From the NCBI GenBank assembly GCA_036674765.1, contig JARVKI010000022.1:424696-488695 (forward strand): DNA of 64,000 bases. Reading direction: 5' to 3'. The translations under genes and the position numbers were made by a program. Shown one piece after another: positions 46,629-58,448 of this stretch; the stretch's first letter is position 1, and each line of letters begins with the position of its first letter. A model generated the notes under the pieces. The model had not been told where the DNA came from. It worked only from the letters and a program-made list of their open reading frames with translations, and did no database searches. The DNA comes from Seiridium cupressi (lineage: Eukaryota; Ascomycota; Sordariomycetes; Amphisphaeriales; Sporocadaceae).

Positions 46629-49334
46629 TTAACCTTCCGCCGTGAGATCGGCATTCCAGTCCTTCCGAATTTCCAGTTCCATCAGTTCTGGCGTCTTCTC
46701 AATAACTAGACCCTTTTCGTTGGCCAGATGCAGCAGGCAGATGAAGCAGAAGCTGGTAGAGATGTCGTCCATGACCGGTTTAGGATACACAGATTGAAGG
46801 TCGTTCATAACCTCGGTGAATTTCAGCGGGGGTGCTGCTGCCGACGAGCTGTCTGGGGCGGGTGAAGGTTCTGGTGGGGTTAAGAGTCGCGAGCGGTCCT
46901 GGTCCTGAGTGTACTTGTTAGGTTTACTGATTCCATGTTTCAAATGCCTGAGACTTACCTCGAACTTTTCCAGACCCATACCCTTCCACAGCTCCTCTTT
47001 CAGCCGCCGCACGTCAACCTTCTTCGCAACCCTCGCATATTGCACGTATTCGGGCCGCAACCGCCGGGTTGATGTCACGAGCTGGGTACCAAAGCCGCCT
47101 GTCGTCATGCCACCGTTGAGCATGGCCGTGAAGCCGGCACTTTCTGTCATGGGGGCTTCTGCGCCGGGCGAGAAATGATCTCTGGCATCCGCAAACTCAA
47201 GATCATCTTCGTCATCCATGAATCCACCGGCGGGGAACGGCATCTGATCATCGAAAAAGTTGGCATCGTAATCGCCCGTTGGTAGAGCCATCTCATCCTG
47301 CTCCGTGCTTTGGGCAGGCTCCTTATTAGCCCAGAAAGCCTCATCCATCTCACCCTCGGGCACGTTATCTTGTTGATTTGCGCTGCCAAACAGGCCTCCC
47401 CTGTTGAGCAGCCGCCTTCGACTGCTCATGCGCGCCTTGGGCTTGAGGAATAGGCTAAGCAGCTGCTTGGAGTTGAAGTGCTTATCATCAGGCAGGAGAT
47501 TCCGAGTTTTCGACCTCCAGTCCTTTTTCGGCATACAAATGGCCGAGTTACTGCTGGCTTGAGTATATATTTGATCGGCAAGCTTGGAATCCAGAGCAGA
47601 GGCGAAGTCGATTTCGAAAGGCTCCTTTTCCTTGCGTTGGCGGGTGGGCTCCGTCTTGTTGGCATCCTTAATCTTTCGTATCCTCCAGTGCTCCGGCCCA
47701 GCCCAGTTCTTCTGTAGGGCTTGATCGAAGTAGCCTAGGATATCCTCATGCATCTTGTCGCCATCTTGGCCATGCGCCATGCGGACAACGTAGTCCCCGT
47801 TCTCGTCATCAAATGCCGAACCATCCCCACCGATGCCGTCTTCATTGGCGACATTGTAAGGCCGCATCTGTGGCTCCAATGCGGCCTCCCGGGCCCAGGC
47901 CTCTCCGCCTTCGCCAAAAGCGACATCGACGACATCGAAGCCTCCCATTGCCGTCATGTCGTCGAAGCCTAGGGGATTGTCGTCGTCGATGAGCATACCA
48001 GAATTGTCACCAGTGGCATGAGGCTCTTCGGTTTCGTTGTCTTGGCTTTGTGTCCAATCTTCAGGTGCGCGCAGGAAAGGAATGTCGAGGGACCCGGAGG
48101 GATTGCCCAGGTCAAAGCTCTTTAGCGACGGACAAATGTCCTGGTTGTCTAGCATGGCGAGGTCGGGGAAGAACTTGGCACCCAGGGCGCCAATGTCAAT
48201 CTCGACATCTTCGTCCTCGGGCTCGGGCTCCTTGCCCGTAATAGTCGCATCGTCTTCCTCTTCCTCCACCATCTCCTCGTCCTCCTCGGTGACATCCTCC
48301 CGGCGCCGAGGTTTGATGCGGCCCGCCGCGGCATCGTCTGCATCGTCGCTGCTATCAAAAACAATGCGCCCCTGGCCATCGATCATCAGATGATTCAGGA
48401 GGAGGCCCTTGGCGCCGCCCTCATCGAAATCCGCCGATGCCTTTTTGAAAAGGGGGTCCACCGCGAACTCGAGCTCTAGCTTCTTGAGTTGCAACGACGC
48501 AAAGGACGGCGCTAGGGTTGCTTCGGAAGAGCGTTGCTATCAATCATGGTCAGCGTACAAGCAAGAAGGGTGAAGTGTCCCTCGCGCGTAGGACTTACCC
48601 GCTTCTGCTTCTTCTTCCTAATCACATTCCCATCCTCGTCAATCTCCTCCTCGCTTTCTTCGCCGTCGCCCTCTTCCCTGTCCTTCTTTTTGCTGTTGCT
48701 GTCGGCCAAGCCACTCAATAGCTTGCCAGTCTCCGTAGCAACACTGTCGACTCTGCTGGTGTAGATTTTGACGCAACCATCCAATGTGCAGCTCGCTCTC
48801 TGGAAATTGACGCCATCGCCCTCCTTCAAAAGCGACATGTCGTGGAAGTAGTCGATCAGGGCGAAGTTCCATGAATTCGTGGCGTTGATCTTGTTGTCGG
48901 TCGCCATCTTCATCCACTCCTCAAAGTTGGCCAGGATAGGTACACGTTTCATAGGCGTGACGCTGCTTCCTCCCACATACAGCACATCTTCTTCATCGGC
49001 GGCAGGTTGGCCGCGCCGCGCAGGCGTCCGCGGGTTAGAGCTAGGCGATTGATTTTCAAGGTCGCTGAGGCGGAAACTGGCCTTCCGCAGGGGAGTCGCA
49101 GCGGCCGCTTTCAAGTCATTGATCTGTTTTTCGTGGAGCGCCTGTCTCTCTTTCGTGCGACCCTTCTTTTCCGAATGATCGTCGTTCAGGGGGATCCTAT
49201 AGATGGCCGTGATTAGTCTTGCTGCCATGCTCTCGACGGAGGCGGAGAACGTACTTGATGGGTGAATCCCCCATGAGGCTGGAAGCAGTCCTGCTTCCAG
49301 CGCTCGCGCGCGGCATCTGTGCGACACGAGGCAT
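46629..49334 (-). CDS. Condensin complex subunit 2 (CAP-H / Barren / Brn1 / Cnd2)
   Basis: Four exons: 49255-49334, 48599-49196, 46959-48536 and 46629-46904, giving 843 residues. CAP-H is the kleisin that links the Smc2 and Smc4 heads in condensin and is needed for mitotic chromosome compaction. Conserved stretches are PLNDDHSEKKGRTKERQ, VPILANFEEWMKMATDNKIN, NSWNFALIDYFHDM and FQRASCTLDGCVKIYTSRVD near the N-terminus, then FAVDPLFKKASADFDEGGAK and GLLLNHLMIDG. The middle is acidic. Near the C-terminus lies EYVQYARVAKKVDVRRLKEE, and the end FCFICLLHLANEKGLVIEK resembles the winged-helix part that binds Smc4. The start MPRVAQMPRASAGSRTASSL comes from a short first exon. The last intron (46905-46958) is 54 bases, a multiple of three without stop codons, so retention would add 18 residues. 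Confidence 0.94.
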
Positions 49335-50271
49335 GCTGGTGGTGGGTATGTCGTTGTTGCAAATGGAGAGGGATGGTGGTGAGGCTTGCCGGCGCGAATC
49401 TGGCAGTAAACAAAACCTGACCCGGGACGTTGTTTGGTTTCTGGCTGAAAGAGGCTTAGCGTCTGCTTGGTGGGATGGGATGGGATGGGCTCAACGTTCC
49501 CCACATCTGGTCACCTCCTCGATCGTGTAGCAGGAGCTGGTTACTGAAAGATGCGCACTTCTCCACTTGTTAATCTGGCGTTGGGAAGTGTGCATCTTTC
49601 AGTAACCACCTCCTGGTAGTTAATTCTTTGATACCTTGCATCCCAAGATCGGGTTGGCGACATAGCAAGGCATCGCGCACAAGTGGACTAAGGGACTGGG
49701 TATTAACTACGCTGACTACTTTAGAACCTCGAGGCATGGCAGACCAAGGCACCCTGCCGAGCGGTTTCTGGACGTAGTGGAGGAGAACAGCGTCCACGGC
49801 GACGGAGACATACATACAATGTAGGTGCTCACTGCCGTTGTCCAGCGTCGGGGCTAGCGCTTGCCAAGACAGCATGCGTGGCAGCCCGCCACTGACCTCC
49901 ACGGTTGGGTACCTGGAAGTTGGAAACCCGTCCAGCTAGACTAGCACTAGTTAGGCCGTCAATCACTGGTGGGACGTGATGGCCGGCCAGCCAAGATTGA
50001 AGCTCTAACGTCTGTCTCCAACATATGTTTTGTCGCAATGCAAATGCGATTCCTGCCCATACACCCTTCTCGCAAGCCCCAGCGGAACATGATGACTTCA
50101 ATTCCCCCGAGACATGGTTAATCGATGATACTAGACATCGCTCGTAAGCACAGCACCCCGTTGCATGTGTTCATTGCAGGACCTGCATGCGCCCTGCGCC
50201 CACTGACGTAACTCGTCGCCGTCCGCCAGGCCTATGGCCAGCCCGGTATCACTGCGCTGCCACAAATCACC
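49335..50271. other. Divergent promoter region of CAP-H and the cation exchanger
   Basis: This spacer separates two opposite start codons. No gene is supported. Its notable content is the 36-base imperfect inverted repeat at 49528-49618, annotated separately. Minus-strand frames at 49570-50101 lack features. Confidence 0.5.
49528..49618. repeat. 36-base inverted repeat with 19-base loop (hairpin)
   Basis: The left arm 49528-49563 and right arm 49583-49618 are inverted copies matching at 32 of 36 positions, with an uninterrupted shared core of 17 bases (TGGTTACTGAAAGATGC). The loop is 49564-49582. If transcribed from the plus strand, two of the four mismatches become G-U pairs, leaving 34 of 36 paired. 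It lies about 195 bases upstream of the CAP-H start and 650 upstream of the exchanger start. It could be a miniature foldback element, a small-RNA precursor or a cruciform-forming regulatory site. Confidence 0.85.
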
Positions 50272-53258
50272 ATGCCTGCTACCGCCGTCAAGCGATGGGC
50301 TCTGAGCCCACGGCCTTTTTACTCGACGGCCTTCGTCCTGGCCCTCATCGTCGTCCATGGCCTCTTCCTCGCCGGACCTGTGTCGACACGCCATGATAAT
50401 GAGAAGCTGCTTTCGGCGCGCTCACGCGAGGAATGCCGCATGGTCCATGAAGCCGAGGACAAATGCGCCTTCGTGATACGCAACTGCCACGATGATGAGG
50501 CTGGCCTCATCGAATACTTGACTTTCTACTATTGTACCCTGGGTACCGCAAAGCCCGTCGCCTTCGCCGTCCTGGTCGCCTGGCTTTGTCTCCTCTTCAG
50601 CACCATCGGCATCGCAGCCAGTGATTTCTTCAGTGTCAACCTTAGCACCATTGCCACCATTCTTGGCCTGAGCCAGAGCTTGGCTGGGGTCACCTTCCTG
50701 GCATTTGGCAATGGTTCACCAGACGTCTTCAGCACCTTTGCTGCCATGGGCTCCAATAGCGGCAGCATGGCCGTTGGCGAGCTTCTCGGCGCCGCAGGTT
50801 TCATCACGTCTGTTGTCGCCGGGTCCATGGCCCTCGTTCGCGAGTTCAAGGTCAGCAAGAACGCCTTCGTGCGCGATATCGCCTTTTTCATTGTCGCCGT
50901 CGGCTTCACCTTTTACTTCATCTGGGATGAGAGAATCCAACTGTGGGAATGCTGCGCTATGATTGGCTTCTATGGCTTCTATGTCGTCTTCGTGGTCGCC
51001 TGGCATTGGTATGATAAGAAAGCAAAGGCGCGAAGAGCAAGAGAAGCTGCGTCTCGCAATCACTTCACAGCCTCCGGAAGCCAAAGCGGAAACGATGAGC
51101 TTGAGCGGTACAGAGATGAGCCAGACGACGACGAGACCACGCCTGCCTCTCGCAGACGAGATCCCGCTACGATGGATATCGGCATACTAGAGAGGGGGCC
51201 GAGGATAGGAGTTGAACCCGACGTGGAGGATTCGGATGACGAACGCAACCAGCATATTGCTGCCGAAGTGGCCAGCAGCATGAGAGTCAACCGACCGCGT
51301 GGGAGACGGAGCACTACAACAATTACCCCTATTCGACCTAGCTTGGTGGGTGCGCTCGAGTTCAGGGCAGTCCTCTATTCACTGCAGCAAGAACGAAACA
51401 TGCGTATGGCCCCAATCCTCGTCAGGAGCCATTCCGATGATAGACTCGCCAATAACAGGGCTGAGGGCGGGGCCGCTGTTGTCCGCGGGCCTGCCAGCGC
51501 GCAAACCATACAAGGCATTGCAGGTGCGGATCCTGTGGCCCGAAACCGATCGCGGTCCTCGGGTGCTATTCCGGTGATTCTCGACGAGGATCTTGGTGGC
51601 GGACCGTCAAGGGCGAATGAGGGAAGGCAACGGAGTCCGAGCATTCCAGCCCATACAGTTGACGGCCTCCTAGCCCCCCCTCCAACAGACTCGAAGGGTG
51701 GTCGGGCAGTCGACTCCCACGAGGCTCATATGCGCAGCCAGCAGATATCAAGTAGAGGCTTGCATCTGCGCATCCCGAGCCCCAGTCCGCCCGGCAGCCA
51801 GGAGTCAACTCCTGCAGCTTCTCCATTCCCACGCTACACAGACTCTCCCATGCCCATGACACCAAATCACATGTACTCGTCTCAACCGACCCTACCCACT
51901 CCTGTTGTAGAACGGCACTCGCCATTCGATGATCTGCACATACCTGAGCCGCACAGACCTATCAGGTGGTGGCCGTACCGATTTCTACCAGACCCTCACT
52001 TATTGTTGCACACCCTGTTTCCTACTTTGCGAGACTGGCAGACGAAATCCGTGTGGGACAAACTGGTGAGCGCCTGGTCGGTGCCGAGCGTTTTGCTTCT
52101 AGTTATTACGCTACCCGTCGTCGAAAGTGAGACGACGGATGATGACTCGGACGACAGCATCATAGATGAACCGACCACAGGCGGGCCCCTCAATGTCGCT
52201 GCTCCCGTGTCTTACGAGCCTAGCGGATCCATAGGCGACGTGACAGAATGGGAGCAGTACAGACGAAGTACAAGGTCTCGTGCCTCGTCAGGCACCGCGT
52301 CACCCGCTCGAATTTCACTGGTTGCCCCTGACGAGCCTCGTGCTCTAGGATCTGCCGAGGCCACACCGCTCCGCCCCGGGGAGCTGGATGTACAACATGG
52401 CAAACCCGGCTCGGACACGAACTCGACGACGGCAGGCAGTGAAGGCTCGGGCTGGAATCGGTGGCTCCTCATCTTACAGATCTTCACCGGTCCCTTGTTT
52501 TCGGTATTTGTCGTATGGGCGAACACGGCCGAGGATTTTGAGCAACCGCTCAAAGTCCTCTTACGTATGGTCCTCAGCGCTCTCCTGTTCTCGCTCGTCA
52601 TGTTGGGCATCCTTCTCATGACTACGACGGCCGATCATCGGCCTAAATATCATTTCTTGTTTTGTTTTCTGGGGTTCGTCATTGCGATCGCTTGGATATC
52701 CACAATCGCAGGTGAGGTCGTTGGCGTACTGAAGGCTCTTGGTGTCATATTCAATATCTCGGAGGCGATACTCGGTCTTACGATATTCGCCGTCGGCAAT
52801 TCTGTTGGTGACCTAGTGGCCGACATCACCGTTGCCCGGCTTGGCTATCCTGTCATGGCCCTGTAAGTATTGCCAAACTCCCCCTCCGCCGCAGGAACTG
52901 GCCACCAAACTGACAATCTATCAGTGCTGCCTGTTTCGGCGGGCCGATGCTGAATATCCTCTTGGGAATTGGTCTCGGCGGCGCCTTCCAGATAGTGCGC
53001 GCGGCCAACAAGAGGCGCGCGAAGCACCCGGACCGGCCGTTTGAGTACAAAACCTATCATATCCAGGTTGGCGACACCCTCCTGGTCTCGGCCATAGTCC
53101 TGCTCATCACTCTCCTTGTGCTCCTGGTTGTCGTTCCCCTGAACAAATGGATGATGACGAGAAGAATCGGGTGGGGGTTGGTAGCGCTCTGGGCTGTGGG
53201 AACCGTTGTAAATCTAGCCATAGAGCTTGCAGGACCAGTGAGGAGGGTTTTGTCATGA
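50272..53258 (+). CDS. Na+/Ca2+-exchanger-family cation antiporter (NCLX/NCKX-like, yeast YDL206W type)
   Basis: Two exons, 50272-52862 and 52925-53258, give 974 residues. The family exchanges Ca2+ for Na+, K+ or H+ across internal membranes. An N-terminal hydrophobic segment (about residues 15-35) may be a signal or first helix. The alpha-1 repeat near residues 135-180 contains VTFLAFGNGSPDVFSTFAAM. The alpha-2 repeat near 830-890 contains FAVGNSVGDLVADITVARLG and, across the intron, ACFGGPMLNILLGIGLGG. The two sets of membrane helices are separated by a loop of about 370 residues that is Ser/Pro/Arg-rich and probably disordered, as in fungal members. A cytosolic His/Arg-rich segment near 240-260 follows the first helices. 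Subcellular site (vacuole, ER or mitochondrion) cannot be decided. Confidence 0.9.
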
Positions 53259-53722
53259 GCTCTCTTGGCTGGACTACGTGGTGCAAGCCATTTGGGTTTT
53301 AAATTTTGTCTTCACATAACGCCCAGCGTACATAGGCAGATACATTGATACCCTGAATATGAAATAATGCCATTACACGACAGCTGTGGCACTGCACAGA
53401 AGCGATCTCGTCCCTGGCGAGCACCCTCGTCGGGCGATATATTCTCACGCCATACGGGTACACTGAAGCATCATCTCAAACCAGACGCGTAATCCTCATT
53501 TCGGTAGTAAAAGTCGGAGCCTTGTGTTTGGTGATGCCAGCACCTATGAGGCAGCCCGTAGTTCTGGGCACGTCTGCCCGAGTACAAAACCGTCGCTTCC
53601 CCAGAGCACCAACTGACTACAATGTGGAAGCCATCCTACCGCAAACCAATCTTCCTGAACCTCGTACAAGCCGAACACCGAGGTCATCTCATTCTATTTC
53701 GACCGATTAAAACCACTTTAAA
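53259..53722. other. Short spacer upstream of the small low-complexity protein gene
   Basis: It holds the 3' region of the exchanger gene and the promoter of the next gene. No other gene is seen. Confidence 0.45.
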
Positions 53723-54299
53723 ATGCCGCCCTCCAAGTCCAGCAACGACACCGCCAACGAGGCCAACTCGACCGTGACCAGCGCGCACAATCCCGACACC
53801 GTCAACGCCGCCGGCGGTGCCGCCTTCACAACACAAGACCAGCTGACCAAATCTCTCGAGGCGGCCGTCTCCAAGGGCCTGCAGGAGCACGAGATGCACC
53901 CCGAGAAGAAGCCCAGCGAGGTCGCCCAGGACGTTGTTCCGGAGGCGGCGATTGCCCTCGGCCTGCAAGAGGGCGTCGCACGGGAGATCCAGGGACTCGC
54001 TGAGGGTGCCACCACCAGAGGGGACGCCGAGTTGGCGGCGGGCGGCGGTGATGGCGCGAAGCCGAAGAAGCAGCCGGCTAGAGGTGGCAGTAAGCTCAAG
54101 ACCGGAGATGGGGCTGGGCCGCAAGCCCAGACAGAGACAAAGGCGGAGGCAGATGGGGGAGTAGCAGCAGGAGCAGAGGGTGGCGAGGAGAGTCACTTCA
54201 GTGTCGGGAATCCGGGGCGCCAGGTGAGTCCACTAAGGCATCGTGAAGTGGCAGCCATGATTAGCTAACCGAGGCTGCTTGCGTTCTTTTTAGATTTAG
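53723..54299 (+). CDS. Small low-complexity hydrophilic protein with a two-codon last exon
   Basis: Function unknown. Exon 1 is 53723-54223. A GTGAGT donor, a CTAAC branch site (about 54265) and a TTTTTAG acceptor define an intron 54224-54293, after which only ATT TAG remains. The product is 168 residues. It is hydrophilic, rich in Ala, Gly, Glu and Lys. Residues about 40-100 look helical (QDQLTKSLEAAVSKGLQEHE; HPEKKPSEVAQDVVPEAAIA), and the middle resembles a Lys/Gly-rich linker. The end reads HFSVGNPGRQI. If the intron is retained, the frame runs 15 codons further to a stop at 54266-54268. Coding is supported by strong codon bias and the clean intron, but I recognise no named family. Confidence 0.65.
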
Positions 54300-54708
54300 G
54301 GAAAGAAAAGATCACGGTTTCGGGAAGACGAATGAGTTCAGGACATTGTCTTCTTGTCTTCTTGTCTTGGTTGATCCGGAGGTCCTGGTTTGAGCAGACA
54401 GACGCAATTCCCAGTCGCAATGACCCGGAAAGATCGGTCGTTACCTCGTTCTTGAGAGTTGAGTGTTCTTTGTCAAATTCTCAATATAGAAAAGGGGTGT
54501 ATCTCCAAAATGATCAAACTCGCCTCGCTCCATTGCATTCATTTGTTCATAGATTCAGAGCAACATCTTTGTCTCCAACACAGTAAAAAATCGACAGACG
54601 CTTCGCCCTCATATGCAAACGCGTCTCCAAGAGGAACAATCTGATTGCTCACCAGCCACCTTGCTGCCTTCAAGTTTCAAGGCACAACAATATCGGGTAG
54701 TTCCTCAG
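54300..54708. other. Convergent 3' spacer
   Basis: Two genes end toward each other here. No gene is supported. Confidence 0.45.
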
Positions 54709-57700
54709 CTACCGCCCAAATTCCAAGTGCGGCACAATGACCGGCCCATACTTTGTTGGCGTCGTAAACGCTCCATCTCCCTGTACCACATAGTCAACAG
54801 CCAGGCTCAACTTGCTCAGCCCCTGACTGTGGCCGTTTGCCACCGAGGCACTGTACTGTGTACCCGGGATGGCTTCGGGATCATACGCCAGGAAGGACAC
54901 ATAGTTCCGGCGACCCATGAGTTTCTTAAGCTCGCGAGGCGAGCCCGAGGCGTCTGTATGGAAGATCTCCATCATGTCTTCCTTCGTATCCGAGACCTCG
55001 TGGTTCGACTTCTGCCCATTAGCAGGGACGTAGTATGATTTATTGCTATGCAACAACTTCAGGATATAGTTGGATGCTGGTGCTGCCACGATGGGCGAGG
55101 TGATGATTTGATACATCGTCTTATGGTCGCTGGGATGAGCAGGATCGTGGACGAGACCGGCACCACCACAGTTGACATCTAGATGAGTTATTAGCAGGCC
55201 GCGGAGGACGAGAAGGGGGTTGTTGCGCTTCACATACCTCCTGATAAGAATGTCATTCGAATGCCTTTCTGCTGGGCAATACCTTGGAGTGTGCGGATCA
55301 GATATGTTCGCTCCAGATCTTTTGTGTCGTGTGTCCACATGTCCTTTAGAATCTCACCAATGTCAAGATCACCAAATTGGTTGACGACATTGCCCATCAA
55401 GCCCGACTTGCCGACAGCTTTCTTCACTTGGTTGAAACCCTGGGCCACGACATCCTTGCCACCAACGATGCCAGCCACGGAACTTGTTACCTTGCCAAGC
55501 ACGTTGTAAGTCGTGTTCACTGCTTTCTTGCCGGTGGCAAAGGTGTTTGCCAGGCTCTCGACGGTGTCAAGCCTAGGGTAGACAACTGGCACCGATAGCA
55601 TCCATATGCAGTGCTGTACACTGGGCGGCAGCAGAGCAACCTTGGGGAATAGGCCTTGGTATGTTGGACCAGCTAGCACACGGGTTTGTGTCCGCTCTGA
55701 CCGCAGATCGGCTCCGACTACGACGACCGCCGGACCGAGATACTTGACAAAATGCCAACCCTGACCCGTTATGGTAAACAAGTCCAGGTCATGGTTGACA
55801 TTTCTCAGTACTTCCAGCGTGGTATGGTGCTGGAAGAGTAGATACATGTCTATGGCGATCCTCCCTATATTTTTGAACATGTTGGAGTTCTGCATGTAAT
55901 CAGGATAAGAACCAAACCCATCAAAGCTGCAGCCTGTCAGTAATGTGTATACGCCTACAAGAGGCGGAGCTGTAACTCACATATCATGGTCGTCGATCTG
56001 ACAGACATGAGGAATCTGAGCCCACGCTTCTCGCAAGAATGGTTGATCGAAGTGGCTAGTGTAGAAATGAAAGTAGGCATGCGAGACATCTTCCTCATGC
56101 CTCGCTGTCCAAGGAGCCGTCTTCCGATTTTCCTTACCCTGCATGGCGAGCCACTGCTTCAGCAGCGGGACCTCTTTCCATAGTCTATCGCCGTAGACCT
56201 GATCTCCCAGGCCAAGCTGGGCATGGTAGCCTCCACAATCCACGTTTTTCTGAAGCACATCCTTCCACATGAAACCAAGACCACCAAGCTTGCTCCGTTC
56301 ATTTTGCGACGTGCTGGCAGCGAAGTCGTTCCCAGAATGTGCAATGAAGCGCCAATTGATCTCGTGCCTGCCGGCCACCACGAACTCATACCTCGTGCAG
56401 CCCATGTGTGAAGTGACTGCATAAGTCCACCTGTCCGTGCCTCCATCACCCATCTCGATACTGATATCATATTTGTAGAATTGCCACCTCTGATGCGTAT
56501 AGATTGAACGAGGAACCAGTTGTCTTGGGTTGGGGGACAAGTCTACGCTCTTGTGGCAATGTATCGTCGGCGGCTGGGGGGCATCTGTGACTATAAGAAT
56601 GCTGCCAAGCCATAGGCCATTCTCGATATCCATATTAACATATCTCAGGTAAGGTCCAAAATATACGCCGTTCGTAGGCTGGACTTTGTACATGTCCACG
56701 CCAGCACTCGGCGGAGGACCGGTGAAGCCTGCCGTGGGAGCAGCCGAAGCAGCCACACTCATGATGCTTTCGGCGTAGCCAGGAGTCTGTGGGGGAAACA
56801 TCGGTGAAGCCATTGCAGCTTGCTTCCCGCCGAACATTGGGGATGCTAGAGGATTACCATATGTGGAAGCCGTAGGCGATAGGGGTGCAGTCTCGTGGTG
56901 AATTGGGTTGGGCCCCTTCGGGAACTCCCATTGCGTAGCCTGCGAAGCCAAGTGGATATAGTAATATTGTCCCGAGTTCTGGTCGAGATGGGCGATCCAG
57001 CCCTCAGGCAACGGGGGCGGCGAGCTGGGCCCCTGACCTGAGAAGGGCGAGGGTGTTTGCGCGGGTTTGGAGGAGGACGAGGAGGACGACGCCACATTAG
57101 CAACACTTTCTGGCCGTGGATCGTTCGCAAAAGCTGGATGTCCCGGATGCTGTAAGGCTGGCGATGCTAGTCCAGCGGCAATGGGGTCAGCTTGCTTCTT
57201 GGGGGGTGAAGAGACTGCCTGCGACGCCTGTACCGGAGTCGAACTCGAGGAACTCGCCTGGGCAGCACCAGGTCGTTGTTTCTCAGCTGGGTATCCCGAG
57301 TTCCCGCCAGAACTGATACTGGAATATGCCGGTGGGGGGTCGGACATCTGCATGCGCCGGAAGTCTTGCTCAAGCACACTTTCCTGCAAAGCACCCGAGC
57401 TCGAGGAAGTCGAAGGGCGAGTTTGGCCGTTCGCACTCGACTGTTGCGGGTCGGGGACAGGAGTTGCCCCCTGGTATACAGTCGGCGGCCCATGCGGCTG
57501 TTGCTCCGGGTTTTCTGTGGGTGTCCAAGGGCGAGCAGGCCCCGATTGCGCCGGGGGACGTTGCTGCCCGTATTGCGCCAGTCTTTGCGCGGCAGCAGAG
57601 CTCTGGAGACTGTTCAGGGTGGCAGTCCCTGATATGCCCGCCGCCGCATATCTCGCCTCAATGTCCCCGCCTGGGATCTGACCCGGCTCAACTATAGGGG

Positions 57701-58448
57701 TTTCGGGTGGTGGGGGTGACCCGCGACTGGCTTTGGTAGTTGAAGTTGAAGCCGTCGAGGCAAACCGGTTGACGCCAGTGGGCATCTTTAGGTGATCATT
57801 GTCCGCCGCCTGCGGCCTCGCATACTGATTCGCGCTCGAGCTGGGACTGGCTGAGTTCACCCTCGGCGGAGGATAATATGGTTTATTGTGGTAGTCGGGA
57901 AAGTTGACCGACGAAGCCGCGGCAGGTTTCTGCTGGCCTCCCAGTGGTTTCGCGAACAGCCCCCCGTCATCGCCAGAGGGACTTGAAGGACTAAGCGCCC
58001 CTGGCAAAGGTCTTGGAGCGGTGCCCCTTCTCTCAGCCAAGCCTGGACCCCTCTTCTCAATAGGACTTGTGTCCAGCCTTGGTGTCGTATCATTCAGACT
58101 GCCAGACCCCGCGGAACTTGGTGGGCTGGTATATATCCTGTTGCCCGAGGGCCGGCGACCATCTTCCGGGTATGGAGGCCGGGTCGAGACAGAGGGCTTG
58201 CTTGGACGTAGGTCCTCGTCTTCTGGATACGGCAGAGGGGCAGCGGAGCTCGAAGCGCCAGGCGGTAACGGGAAGGTTGGTTTCATGATAGAAGGTATGG
58301 GGTATTTGTAGCGGTCTTGCTGCTTGTCGGCCGCAGGGTTTGGGCTTTGTGGTTTGAAGATCCTCAAAGGTTCTACAGTAGGGCTGTCGCAGTCCTCGGC
58401 GGGCTTGTTGAGGAACATCTCCTCGTCGGGCCTGCCGTGGCGATCCAT
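54709..58448 (-). CDS. PhoD-like phosphatase/phosphodiesterase with N-terminal WW domain
   Basis: Three exons, 55981-58448, 55238-55926 and 54709-55178, give 1208 residues. The N-terminal 470 residues are Pro/Ser-rich and disordered. A WW domain sits at about residues 475-510 (LPEGWIAHLDQNSGQYYYIH; TQWEFPKGP; the last Trp and Pro are present). After another linker comes a PhoD-like metallophosphatase region: YFGPYLRYVNMD, the metal-site-like GLGDQVYGD near residue 755, HVCQIDDHDI with FDGFGSYPD (joined across the first intron) and RTLQGIAQQKGIRMTFLSGD with VNCGG (joined across the second intron). Relatives in fungi are uncharacterised. Metal-dependent phosphoesterase activity and binding of PPxY partners through WW are inferred. 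The gene is divergent from the Hsp20 gene. Confidence 0.88.
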
